Shown: one piece after another, positions 1 to 5,790 of the stretch
How the letters are laid out: each line of letters begins with the position of its first letter
How positions within the stretch are numbered: position 1 is the first letter of the stretch
Made by a program: the position numbers and the translations under genes
NCBI GenBank assembly: GCA_910586645.1
Contig: CAJUIS010000047.1
Span: forward strand, 1-7,030
Direction: 5' to 3'
Source of the DNA: an uncultured Lachnospiraceae bacterium
Lineage (GTDB): Bacteria > Bacillota > Clostridia > Lachnospirales > Lachnospiraceae
DNA length: 7,030 nt
Notes under the pieces: generated by a model
Seen by the model: the letters and a program-made list of their open reading frames with translations, nothing else
What the model was told of the DNA's origin: nothing
Databases searched by the model: none

Positions 1-23
1 GCAGGCAAGCCGACCAGAGTTAC

Positions 24-96
24 ATGGACAAGCTGTTTATCCCCGTGCAGGGCTGCCTGCTTGAAGTCGTGCGGGAACAGTACACGGATTTCTATC
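24..96 (+). pseudogene. N-terminal fragment of a small mobile-element-like protein (tentative)
   Basis: From the ATG at 24 the frame reads M-D-K-L-F-I-P-V-Q-G and, a few residues later, E-Q-Y-T-D-F-Y-R. The pattern 'KLF/YIPV-x-G ... EVxxxxYxxYYR' resembles, from memory, the N-terminus of small sigma-70-like or helix-turn-helix proteins carried by Gram-positive conjugative transposons. That is recognition by eye, not a search. After about position 96 the frame continues into a different reading frame of the acyl-CoA dehydrogenase gene and stops at 186-188, so the homology ends abruptly at the junction. No convincing Shine-Dalgarno site precedes the ATG in the few bases available, and the frame is open to the left edge, so the true start may lie outside. 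Alternatively it is an internal piece of a longer gene. Low certainty on identity; moderate certainty that it does not belong to the dehydrogenase gene. Confidence 0.35.
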
Positions 97-1407
97 GGGA
101 TACGGTCTTCCACGACGGCGGAGCTGATTTTCAACGATGTGAAAGTTCCAAAAGAAAACCTTCTTGGAAAAGAAGGCGAAGGATTTAAAATTGCAATGTC
201 CACGCTGGACGGCGGGCGCATTGGCATTGCGGCGCAGGCCCTTGGGATCGCCCAGGGAGCGTACGAACAGGCGCTTGACTATGCAAAGGAACGCGTTCAG
301 TTTGGCAAGCCGATTGCGGCGCAGCAGGGCGTTTCCTTTAAACTGGCGGATATGGCGACAAAGCTCCGCTGTGCAAGATTTCTCGTTTATTCTGCGGCAG
401 AGCTGAAAGAAGCGCACAGCTCCTATTCCATGGAAGCGGCAATGGCGAAGATGTATGCGTCCGATATTGCGCTGGAAGTGACAAACGACGCGGTACAGAT
501 TTTTGGCGGCACAGGATTTTTAAAGGGCATGGATGTGGAACGGATGTACCGTGATGCGAAGATTACGACAATCTACGAAGGCACAAATGAAATTCAGCGC
601 GTTGTCATTGCTTCCCATATCATTGGAAGGATGAAAAAGAGTCCGGGAGGCGGAGGAAGCCGCTCGGCGGCAAAGAAACCGGCTCCAATCACAGGCGTAC
701 GCAAGGGAAAGATTTTTAAAGAAGGAGGCGCAAAAGAACGCGCAGATGCTCTGGCAGAGGCGCTGAGAAAAGACGGCCATGATTTCACGGTAGGCATTCC
801 GGCCGATACGCCGATTGCTCAGGCAGAGCGTGTCGTTTCTGCCGGAAAAGGAATCGGAAGCAAAGAAAATATGAAACTGATTGAAGATCTGGCTCAGGCG
901 GCGGGAGCGGCTATTGGTTCTTCCCGTCCGGTTGCGGAGACGTTAAAATACGTACCGTTAAACCGTTATGTCGGAATGTCCGGACAGAAATTTAAAGGCA
1001 ACCTTTACATTGCCTGCGGCATTTCCGGTGCAATTCAGCATTTAAAAGGAATCAAAGACGCATCTGCAATTGTGGCGATCAACAAAAACGGCAACGCTCC
1101 GATTTTTAAAAACTGCGATTACGGAATTGTCGGAGACGTGGCGGAGATTCTGCCGCTTCTTACGAAAGCGCTTGACACAGGGGAAAAACAGCCTGCTCCT
1201 CCAATGGTAAAGATGAAACGGCCGCCTGTTCCAAAGCCGGAACCCATTGGCAAACGCTATGTATGCGGCGGCTGCGGATATGAGTATATTCCGGAAAACG
1301 GTGATGAAGACGCGGAAATCGCTCCCGGAACATTATTTGAAAAACTGCCGGAAGAATGGGTATGTCCGGAATGCGCAGAAGGCAAAGATCAGTTTATAGA
1401 GGCATAG
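61..1407 (+). CDS. Acyl-CoA dehydrogenase - EtfA C-terminal domain - rubredoxin fusion, 5'-truncated
   Basis: Three modules lie in one frame (codons counted from the TTG at 61). Codons about 13-191 are the C-terminal half of a butyryl-CoA-dehydrogenase-type flavoprotein: G-I-R-S-S-T-T-A-E-L, M-S-T-L-D-G-G-R-I-G, and the catalytic-base motif Y-E-G-T-N-E-I-Q with Glu173. A Gly-rich linker (195-200) leads to the FAD-binding domain of ETF alpha (about 215-375), with the G-I-G-S-K-E-N, S-S-R289-P, G-M-S-G-Q and S-G-A-I-Q-H motifs; the ETF alpha N-terminal domain is absent. Residues about 400-448 are rubredoxin with Cys402, Cys405, Cys435 and Cys438 binding iron. Expected role: acyl-CoA oxidation/enoyl-CoA reduction with electrons passed via ETF FAD to rubredoxin. 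Homology begins only at about 97, so roughly 200 N-terminal residues are missing. The upstream in-frame residues are not dehydrogenase-like although the frame is open to the edge, and the TTG at 61 is not a credible native start. Flavodiiron gene follows after 18 nt. Family call is firm; whether this copy is expressed is unknown. Confidence 0.9.
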   Translation: MKSCGNSTRISIGIRSSTTAELIFNDVKVPKENLLGKEGEGFKIAMSTLDGGRIGIAAQALGIAQGAYEQALDYAKERVQFGKPIAAQQGVSFKLADMATKLRCARFLVYSAAELKEAHSSYSMEAAMAKMYASDIALEVTNDAVQIFGGTGFLKGMDVERMYRDAKITTIYEGTNEIQRVVIASHIIGRMKKSPGGGGSRSAAKKPAPITGVRKGKIFKEGGAKERADALAEALRKDGHDFTVGIPADTPIAQAERVVSAGKGIGSKENMKLIEDLAQAAGAAIGSSRPVAETLKYVPLNRYVGMSGQKFKGNLYIACGISGAIQHLKGIKDASAIVAINKNGNAPIFKNCDYGIVGDVAEILPLLTKALDTGEKQPAPPMVKMKRPPVPKPEPIGKRYVCGGCGYEYIPENGDEDAEIAPGTLFEKLPEEWVCPECAEGKDQFIEA

Positions 1408-1425
1408 CAGAAAGGAGGAACAGAT

Positions 1426-2643
1426 ATGTATTGTGTACGTAAAGTAACCGAAGATTTATACTGGGTCGGCGCGAATGACCACAGGCTTCATTTGTTTGAA
1501 AATATTCATCCGATTCCGCGCGGCGTAAGCTATAACGCGTACCTGCTTTTGGATAAAGAAACAGTTTTGTTTGATACGGTGGATTGGTCGGCTTACCGCC
1601 AGCTTGCAGAAAACTTAGATTATCTGCTGGGGGATCGCCCCTTGAACTGGCTTGTCATAAATCATATGGAACCGGATCACGCGGCGTCTGTAGAGCAGAT
1701 TTTACTGCGCTATCCGGATGTAAAAATAATTTCCAGTGAAAAAGCGTTTATGCTGATGCGTCAGTTTGGATTCCATCCGGATCTCCATGAATGCATTACA
1801 GTGGCGGAAGGGGATACGCACTGTTTTGGAGATCATACGGTGACGTTTGTAGCGGCTCCTATGGTGCACTGGCCGGAAGCTATGGTAACGTTTGATACGA
1901 CAAACGGAGCGCTGTTTGCCGCAGATGCGTTTGGCTCTTTTATTGCGCTTGACGGCAGGCTCTTTGCCGATGAAGTGGATTTTGACCGCGACTGGATTGA
2001 CGAAGCCCGCCGTTATTTGATGAATATTGTGGGAAAATACGGCCCGCATATTCAGCTTTTGTTAAAGAAGGCATCCGGTATTTTGGATCAGATTAAGTTT
2101 ATCTGTCCGCTGCATGGGCCTGTCTGGCGTGAAAATCTGGGCTATTTTGTAGAGAAATACGATAAATGGAGCCGTTATGAGCCGGAGGAAAAAGGTGTGA
2201 TGATTGCGTATGCTTCCATGTACGGGAATACGGAATCGGCGGCCCAGGCGCTGGCTGCAAGGCTCTGTGAAAAGGGATGCACAAATGTGGCAGTTTATGA
2301 CGTATCGAATACGCACGTTTCTTATCTGATTTCGGAGGCGTTTAAGTACAGCCATATTGTTCTGGCGTCCGTGACGTATAATCTGGGCATTTATCCGGTA
2401 ATGCATAATTTCCTGATGGATATGAAAGCGTTAAATATGCAGAACCGCACGTTTGCCCTGATCGAAAACGGCTCGTGGGCATGTAAGTCCGGGGATTTGA
2501 TGCAGAAATTTATTGATGAAGAGCTTAAGAATATGACGGTGTTGAACGACAGGTTAAGCATTGCGTCTTCCATGGGTGCGGATAAAGCCCTGGAACTGGA
2601 TGCGCTTGCAGACGCGCTCATTGATTCAATGAAAGAAGAATAG
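1426..2643 (+). CDS. FprA-type flavodiiron protein (A-type flavoprotein, O2/NO reductase)
   Basis: A 405-residue protein, the normal length for class A flavodiiron proteins, starting at an ATG seven bases after AAAGGAGG (1411-1418). The N-terminal metallo-beta-lactamase-like domain (about 1-250) carries the complete di-iron ligand set: His80-x-Glu82-x-Asp84-His85 (in N-H-M-E-P-D-H), His148, Asp167 and His230 (in P-L-H-G-P). The C-terminal flavodoxin domain (about 256-405) has the FMN phosphate loop S-M-Y-G-N-T-E (264-270). Members of this family reduce O2 to water (some reduce NO) in the cytoplasm of anaerobes, usually receiving electrons from rubredoxin. The preceding gene ends in a rubredoxin domain only 18 nt upstream, so the donor appears to be encoded in the same transcript. 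A GC-rich terminator follows the stop. No fused rubredoxin or flavin-reductase module is present on the protein itself. All key residues are intact. Confidence 0.96.
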   Translation: MYCVRKVTEDLYWVGANDHRLHLFENIHPIPRGVSYNAYLLLDKETVLFDTVDWSAYRQLAENLDYLLGDRPLNWLVINHMEPDHAASVEQILLRYPDVKIISSEKAFMLMRQFGFHPDLHECITVAEGDTHCFGDHTVTFVAAPMVHWPEAMVTFDTTNGALFAADAFGSFIALDGRLFADEVDFDRDWIDEARRYLMNIVGKYGPHIQLLLKKASGILDQIKFICPLHGPVWRENLGYFVEKYDKWSRYEPEEKGVMIAYASMYGNTESAAQALAARLCEKGCTNVAVYDVSNTHVSYLISEAFKYSHIVLASVTYNLGIYPVMHNFLMDMKALNMQNRTFALIENGSWACKSGDLMQKFIDEELKNMTVLNDRLSIASSMGADKALELDALADALIDSMKEE

Positions 2644-2661
2644 GAAATAAGGATTTGGAAC

Positions 2662-2693
2662 AGCCCCGGCCGGGGGCCGGGGCTTAAAGTTTT
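2662..2693 (+). terminator. Rho-independent terminator of the flavodiiron operon
   Basis: A perfect 10-bp stem, AGCCCCGGCC (2662-2671) pairing with GGCCGGGGCT (2675-2684), closes on a GGG loop and is followed by TAAAGTTTT. The stem is very strong, while the T-run is short. It begins 18 nt after the flavodiiron stop codon and separates that operon from the tRNA promoter. Confidence 0.85.
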
Positions 2694-2730
2694 GGAATTT
2701 CAAAAATTTCAAAATTTTTTAAAAAATATG

Positions 2731-2759
2731 TTGACAAAATACAATTCATCCTGTATTAT
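2731..2759 (+). promoter_or_regulatory. Sigma-A promoter of the tRNA-Gly gene
   Basis: A consensus -35 TTGACA (2731-2736) and a -10 TATTAT (2754-2759) are separated by 17 bp. Immediately upstream (about 2697-2730) lie phased A and T tracts resembling an UP element, as is common at stable-RNA promoters. The tRNA begins about 50 nt downstream of the -10, leaving a leader of roughly 40 nt for 5' processing. Confidence 0.85.
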
Positions 2760-2808
2760 ATGTATTGTGCTTGAGAGATATACAAAAGGAGCACAAAACA
2801 ATATAAAT

Positions 2809-2881
2809 GCGATAGTGGCGTAGTTGGTAACGCGCGACCTTGCCAAGGTCGAGACCGCGGGTTCGAGCCCCGTCTATCGCT
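2809..2881 (+). tRNA. tRNA-Gly (anticodon GCC)
   Basis: The cloverleaf folds completely. Acceptor GCGATAG (2809-2815) pairs with CTATCGC (2874-2880); D stem GCGT (2818-2821) with ACGC (2830-2833); anticodon stem CGACC (2835-2839) with GGTCG (2847-2851), around the loop TTGCCAA with anticodon GCC at 2842-2844; T arm 2857-2873 with loop TTCGAGC and one G-U closing pair. The discriminator base is T (2881), as usual for bacterial tRNA-Gly. The 3' CCA is not encoded and must be added by nucleotidyltransferase. It has its own promoter and terminator, so it is a monocistronic tRNA gene. No second copy of its 3' end is visible in the window, so there is no sign here of an element integrated into it. 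Confidence 0.97.
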
Positions 2882-2894
2882 CTTAAAGTGAGAA

Positions 2895-2939
2895 CCGCAA
2901 CCCCTTGATTTGAAAGGGTTTGCGGATTTCTTTTTTTCT
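2895..2939 (+). terminator. Rho-independent terminator of tRNA-Gly
   Basis: CCGCAA-CCC (2895-2903) pairs with GGG-T-TTGCGG (2916-2925) with one bulged T, and is followed by a T-rich tract, TTTCTTTTTTTCT (2927-2939). It sits 13 nt after the tRNA 3' end. The remaining 150 nt up to the next start codon hold only AT-rich sequence, and I see no clear consensus promoter there. Confidence 0.85.
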
Positions 2940-3092
2940 GAATTGGGTGATTCTGATTAAAAATTTTTGTCCCCGGCTTTAAGGTTTATCTTATTCTTAC
3001 CGCTCCGAATCAAAAAACGTAAATTATGGAGAATGGGGCTGCGGTTTTTCAAATTGACGTGATTTATCAAAAGAAGGAATGGAGGATGAGAA

Positions 3093-3914
3093 ATGGCTTA
3101 TATAGAAGAATATTGGCTGGAAAAAGAAAAAATGGCAGAACAGGCCAGACAGCATACGGAAGAGATGGAACGGATGTATTCTGGAAAGATAAAAGAATCG
3201 GTGAAAGGCACAGTGATTTATGACGTTGATTTTCAAAGCAGTAAAAAGCGCTCTGCCGCTTCCCAAATATCTTTGGAAGCGACAGACAGCGTTTCTGCCA
3301 TTATGCGTCATGCAAACGAATGTAAAAAACGCATGGCCGTCTTAAATTTTTCTTCATACAAAAATCCGGGCGGAATGTTTTTGAACGGAGTAAAAGCACA
3401 GGAGGAAAGTTTATGTCATAACTCGTATTTGTATAATGTTTTATCAGAGTTTTTGACAGGATTTTATTATTGGAACAGGAAACACGCAAGCAGGGCATTG
3501 TATCGGAACAGAGGATTGTACTCGCCTGATATAATGTTTGAAAAAGATGGAAATTGTGTTTTTTGTGATGTTATTACCTGTGCGGCTCCAAATAAATCTG
3601 CAGCCCGGCAGTATAAAAATGTTTCAGATGAGGAAAATTCGGAAGCCCTGCGATCAAGAATCCGGTTTGTACTGGATATAGCCAAAGAAAATCAAGTGAA
3701 TGTTTTGATTCTGGGCGCCTATGGGTGCGGGGTATTTGGACAGAATGCCGAAGAAGTGGCCGGTATTTTCAGAGAATATCTTTTCTCTTCTCACAGATGT
3801 TTTGATAAAGTGATTTTTGCAATTCCAGAAGGGAGAGATAAAAATTTTGAGACGTTTGCAAAGGCGTTTGAGCTGAAAGCAATGGAAAATCAGTGTTTGA
3901 TTCCGAGTATTTGA
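3093..3914 (+). CDS. Microbial-type PARG / macrodomain protein (TIGR02452-like)
   Basis: A 273-residue cytoplasmic protein whose ATG lies seven bases after GGAGG (3081-3085). It has the architecture of the TIGR02452/microbial PARG family: a charged helical N-terminus (about 1-36), a PARG_cat-like segment with Asn85, N-P-G-G (91-94) and A-Q-E-E (102-105), then a macrodomain core ending in L-G-A-Y-G-C-G-V-F and a late F-A-I-P strand. Characterised relatives hydrolyse ADP-ribose linkages, with the second Glu of Q-E-E (Glu105) acting in catalysis. The signature is usually described as G-G-G followed by 6-8 residues and Q-E-E; here the run reads P-G-G-M, so Met95 occupies the position where I expect the last Gly of the diphosphate-binding loop. 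Activity or substrate may therefore differ. It stands alone between tRNA-Gly and a stem-loop, with no partner ADP-ribosyltransferase in view. The family call is good; the biological substrate is unknown. Confidence 0.85.
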   Translation: MAYIEEYWLEKEKMAEQARQHTEEMERMYSGKIKESVKGTVIYDVDFQSSKKRSAASQISLEATDSVSAIMRHANECKKRMAVLNFSSYKNPGGMFLNGVKAQEESLCHNSYLYNVLSEFLTGFYYWNRKHASRALYRNRGLYSPDIMFEKDGNCVFCDVITCAAPNKSAARQYKNVSDEENSEALRSRIRFVLDIAKENQVNVLILGAYGCGVFGQNAEEVAGIFREYLFSSHRCFDKVIFAIPEGRDKNFETFAKAFELKAMENQCLIPSI

Positions 3915-3923
3915 CGCAAATGA

Positions 3924-3957
3924 AAGCGGCATCTCTATTTTATATAGGATGCCGCTT
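3924..3957. terminator. Bidirectional stem-loop terminator
   Basis: AAGCGGCATC (3924-3933) pairs with GATGCCGCTT (3948-3957), extended inside by CTAT/ATAG (3935-3938 with 3944-3947). It lies 9 nt after the PARG stop codon on the plus strand and also just downstream of the candidate minus-strand small transcript, so it could serve both. T-runs are short on either side (TTCTAAAC on plus; TTTCATTTG on minus), so its efficiency is uncertain. Confidence 0.7.
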
Positions 3958-4151
3958 CTAAACTATGCTGTCCATTGGATTGTACCTCCTGTTTTTATTT
4001 TCCATTACCAAATCCGCTAAACAAATTTTTGATTGTTTTTCGAATCTGTTGTCTGGAACAACTACCTTTTTGAAAGGATTTCTTGAGGCGTTACATTACG
4101 TTTTCGGTGGTCCGTACCTCCTTTTTTAAAATTGCTGTTTTGTTATTTGAT
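3958..4151 (-). ncRNA. Candidate small RNA or small-peptide transcript
   Basis: This is a gap with no long gene, but the minus strand has the parts of a short transcription unit: a consensus promoter at 4158-4186, an expected start near 4151, and the stem-loop at 3924-3957 as its end, giving about 230 nt. Two AGGAGGTAC motifs lie on this strand (SD cores 4117-4122 and 3985-3990), each followed by a CC and then A. The second leads to an ATG (3973-3975) encoding only M-D-S-I-V and then stop. Between them is an open stretch (4090 to 3995) encoding 31 mostly basic residues ending F-S-G-F-G-N-G-K, but its only ATG (4094-4096) is followed immediately by TAA. Small hairpins lie in between (CCTTT/AAAGG, and GTTGT/ACAAC around TCCAG). 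It could be a regulatory RNA, a leader or a decayed peptide gene. I match it to no known RNA family. Confidence 0.35.
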
Positions 4152-4157
4152 AAATTC

Positions 4158-4186
4158 ATTTTATCGAAATTAAATTGATTTGTCAA
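4158..4186 (-). promoter_or_regulatory. Consensus sigma-A promoter, minus strand
   Basis: Read on the minus strand, TTGACA (4186-4181) and TAAAAT (4163-4158) are separated by exactly 17 bp, one base from full consensus. It points away from the SpoIID-like gene and into the 3915-4150 gap, where no long reading frame exists; the first AGGAGG lies about 30 nt downstream of the predicted start. It is one of the two strongest promoters visible in the window. Confidence 0.7.
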
Positions 4187-4213
4187 TGTTTTTTTGAAAA
4201 TAATTTATAACGA

Positions 4214-4242
4214 TTAATTATAACTGAAATAATATTTATAAT
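4214..4242 (+). promoter_or_regulatory. Putative promoter of the SpoIID-like gene
   Basis: A perfect -10 TATAAT (4237-4242) lies 17 bp after TTAATT (4214-4219), which matches the -35 consensus at only three positions. It is divergent from the minus-strand promoter, whose -35 is less than 30 bp away, so the two could share a regulator. It precedes the start codon by about 95 nt. A sporulation sigma factor cannot be excluded; I see no clear match to one. Confidence 0.4.
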
Positions 4243-4338
4243 GTGCAAAAAAATCAGATAATAAGCGCGGTTTCGGAAAGGAACCAAAATGAAGCCTTAT
4301 GCATATATTGTAACTAAGAAGCAATACGAGGAATATTT

Positions 4339-5607
4339 ATGTCCAGACAAAATATCAGGTATCTGCAGAATGATGCGCCGGAAGAAGGAAAATTACAGGT
4401 CAACGTGGAGACGCCTTCCGGCAGGCTTCCAATCCAGGATGCGGAAGTTACAATTTCTTTTACCGGGGAACCGGAAAACACAATTGAAAAAGTATCTACA
4501 AATTCTTCCGGGCAGACAGCGCAGATAGAACTTCAGACGCCGCCGTTAGAATACAGTATGGAGCCGTCCGAACAGCAGCCTTATGCAGAATATACGATTC
4601 AGGTGACGGCGAAGGGGTTTATACCCGTTAATGTTTCCGGCGTGCAGGTGCTTCCCGGCGAGACGTCCGTGCAGAGGGTCCGGCTTGTGCCTGAGGAGTC
4701 GGATATTAATCCGGTCGATAATATTGTGATACCTGCAAATACCCTGTTCGGGAATTTCCCGCCGAAAATACCGGAAGATGAGATAAAACCTCTGGAGGAA
4801 ACGGGAGAAATTGTGTTAAGCCGCGTTGTGGTGCCGGAGTATGTCATTGTACACGACGGAGCCCCTTCTGACAGTACGGCAAGGGATTACTATGTAACAT
4901 ATAAAGATTATATCAAAAACGTAGCTTCCAGCGAAATCTATGCGACCTGGCCGGACGCGACGCTGCGGGCGAATATACTTGCCATTTTATCGTTTACTTT
5001 AAATCGCGTGTATACGGAATGGTACCGGAACAAAGGTTATGATTTCACAATTACGTCCTCTACGGCATTCGATCACAAATGGATTTACGGCAGAAATATT
5101 TTTCAAAATATTTCGAGGATTGTAGATGAGATTTTTGACAGCTATTTGTCCAGACCCAATGTGTCACAGCCTATTTTGACCCAGTATTGTGACGGACAGC
5201 GCGTAAGCTGCCCGAACTGGATGAGCCAGTGGGGATCTAAGGATTTGGGGGACAGGGGATACAGCTTTATTGAGATTTTAAGGTATTATTACGGGAACAG
5301 TATGTATGTCAATGAAGCGGATGAAATTTCCGGCATTCCGGCTTCCTGGCCAAGAATGGATCTTTCTGTGGGTTCAAGAGGAGATAAGGTTCGTCAGATG
5401 CAGGCGCAGCTTGCGAGAATTTCAAGAGCTTATCCGGCGATTCCGACAATTTCTGCAGACGGGATATATGGGCCTGCCACAGAAGAAGCAGTGGAAATTT
5501 TTCAGTCGGTTTTCGGGCTTCCGGTAACTGGCGTTGTGGATTATTCTACCTGGTATAAAATATCGGAAATCTATGTAGGCGTCAGTCGTATTGCAGAATT
5601 ATACTGA
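4339..5607 (+). CDS. SpoIID-like domain protein with C-terminal peptidoglycan-binding domain
   Basis: A 422-residue protein with three parts. Residues about 15-115 form a beta-sandwich-like region (alternating V/T/I strands, starting K-L-Q-V-N-V) resembling carboxypeptidase-regulatory or Ig-like folds. Residues about 180-325 match the SpoIID/LytB fold: Y-I-K-N-V-A-S-S-E199-I followed by T-W-P, where the Glu aligns with the catalytic Glu of SpoIID-type lytic transglycosylases, then Cys284/Cys291 and W-M-S-Q-W-G-S-K with E-I-L-R-Y-Y-Y-G. Residues about 340-412 are a PG_binding_1 repeat with the Y-G-P-A-T-E-E-A-V core. SpoIID enzymes cleave denuded glycan strands during engulfment; this domain combination is familiar in Clostridia, but its role is not something I can state. 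There is no signal peptide or membrane segment, odd for a wall enzyme. I chose the ATG at 4339 because GAGGA (4328-4332) sits six bases upstream; a competing ATG at 4289 lies in another frame. Confidence 0.85.
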   Translation: MSRQNIRYLQNDAPEEGKLQVNVETPSGRLPIQDAEVTISFTGEPENTIEKVSTNSSGQTAQIELQTPPLEYSMEPSEQQPYAEYTIQVTAKGFIPVNVSGVQVLPGETSVQRVRLVPEESDINPVDNIVIPANTLFGNFPPKIPEDEIKPLEETGEIVLSRVVVPEYVIVHDGAPSDSTARDYYVTYKDYIKNVASSEIYATWPDATLRANILAILSFTLNRVYTEWYRNKGYDFTITSSTAFDHKWIYGRNIFQNISRIVDEIFDSYLSRPNVSQPILTQYCDGQRVSCPNWMSQWGSKDLGDRGYSFIEILRYYYGNSMYVNEADEISGIPASWPRMDLSVGSRGDKVRQMQAQLARISRAYPAIPTISADGIYGPATEEAVEIFQSVFGLPVTGVVDYSTWYKISEIYVGVSRIAELY

Positions 5608-5626
5608 TATTTTTCATATCAGCTTT

Positions 5627-5660
5627 CCGGCAGGCAGAAGCAGTGAAAGATGCCTGCCGG
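5627..5660 (+). terminator. Stem-loop terminator after the SpoIID-like gene
   Basis: A perfect 10-bp stem, CCGGCAGGCA (5627-5636) with TGCCTGCCGG (5651-5660), encloses a 14-nt loop, 20 nt after the stop codon. No T-run follows (GCGTGTCTTAC), so this may be a pause or a 3'-end-protecting hairpin rather than a classical terminator. A small AT hairpin, TGATAT/ATATCA (5605-5621), overlaps the stop codon. Confidence 0.55.
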
Positions 5661-5730
5661 GCGTGTCTTACAAATCCGGAAATTATTTTTACTGATGTAA
5701 AATGGGGTGTGGTTTTTATTGTGCATTATG

Positions 5731-5772
5731 TGTATAGCGTTCAGAAAAAGAAGAAAAAGGGAACGCTGTACA
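5731..5772. repeat. Inverted repeat with an all-purine loop
   Basis: TGTATAGCGTTC (5731-5742) pairs with GAACGCTGTACA (5761-5772) over 12 bp with a single G-U pair. The 18-nt loop is purely A and G, built of two near-identical 9-mers (AGAAAAAGA, AGAAAAAGG). It lies between two convergent genes, 18 nt past the GNAT stop on the minus strand, where the loop would be all pyrimidine. Neither side has a T-run after the stem. It could act as a weak terminator, a protein-binding RNA hairpin or a small repeat element. Confidence 0.6.
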
Positions 5773-5790
5773 TAAATAGAGCCGGATAAA

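Noticed and set aside
2764..2808. SD-like AAAAGGAG in the tRNA leader
   Set aside because: No start codon and reading frame follow before the tRNA, so it is simply purine-rich leader.
2964..2997. Possible promoter for the PARG gene (TTGTCC with TATCTT or TATTCT)
   Set aside because: The spacings are 14 or 19 bp and the -35 match is weak; not supportable.
4419..5636. TTCCGGCAGGC occurs both early in the SpoIID-like gene and in its terminator stem
   Set aside because: Two copies of 11 bases, one in coding sequence, are best explained by chance and local codon use.
5702..5775. Two overlapping tiny frames in the SpoIID/GNAT intergenic region (M-G-C-G-F-Y-C-A-L-C-V, and a basic peptide starting M-C-I-A-F-R-K-R)
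   Set aside because: Neither has a Shine-Dalgarno site or promoter, and both overlap the inverted repeat, whose A/G-rich loop alone explains the basic residues.
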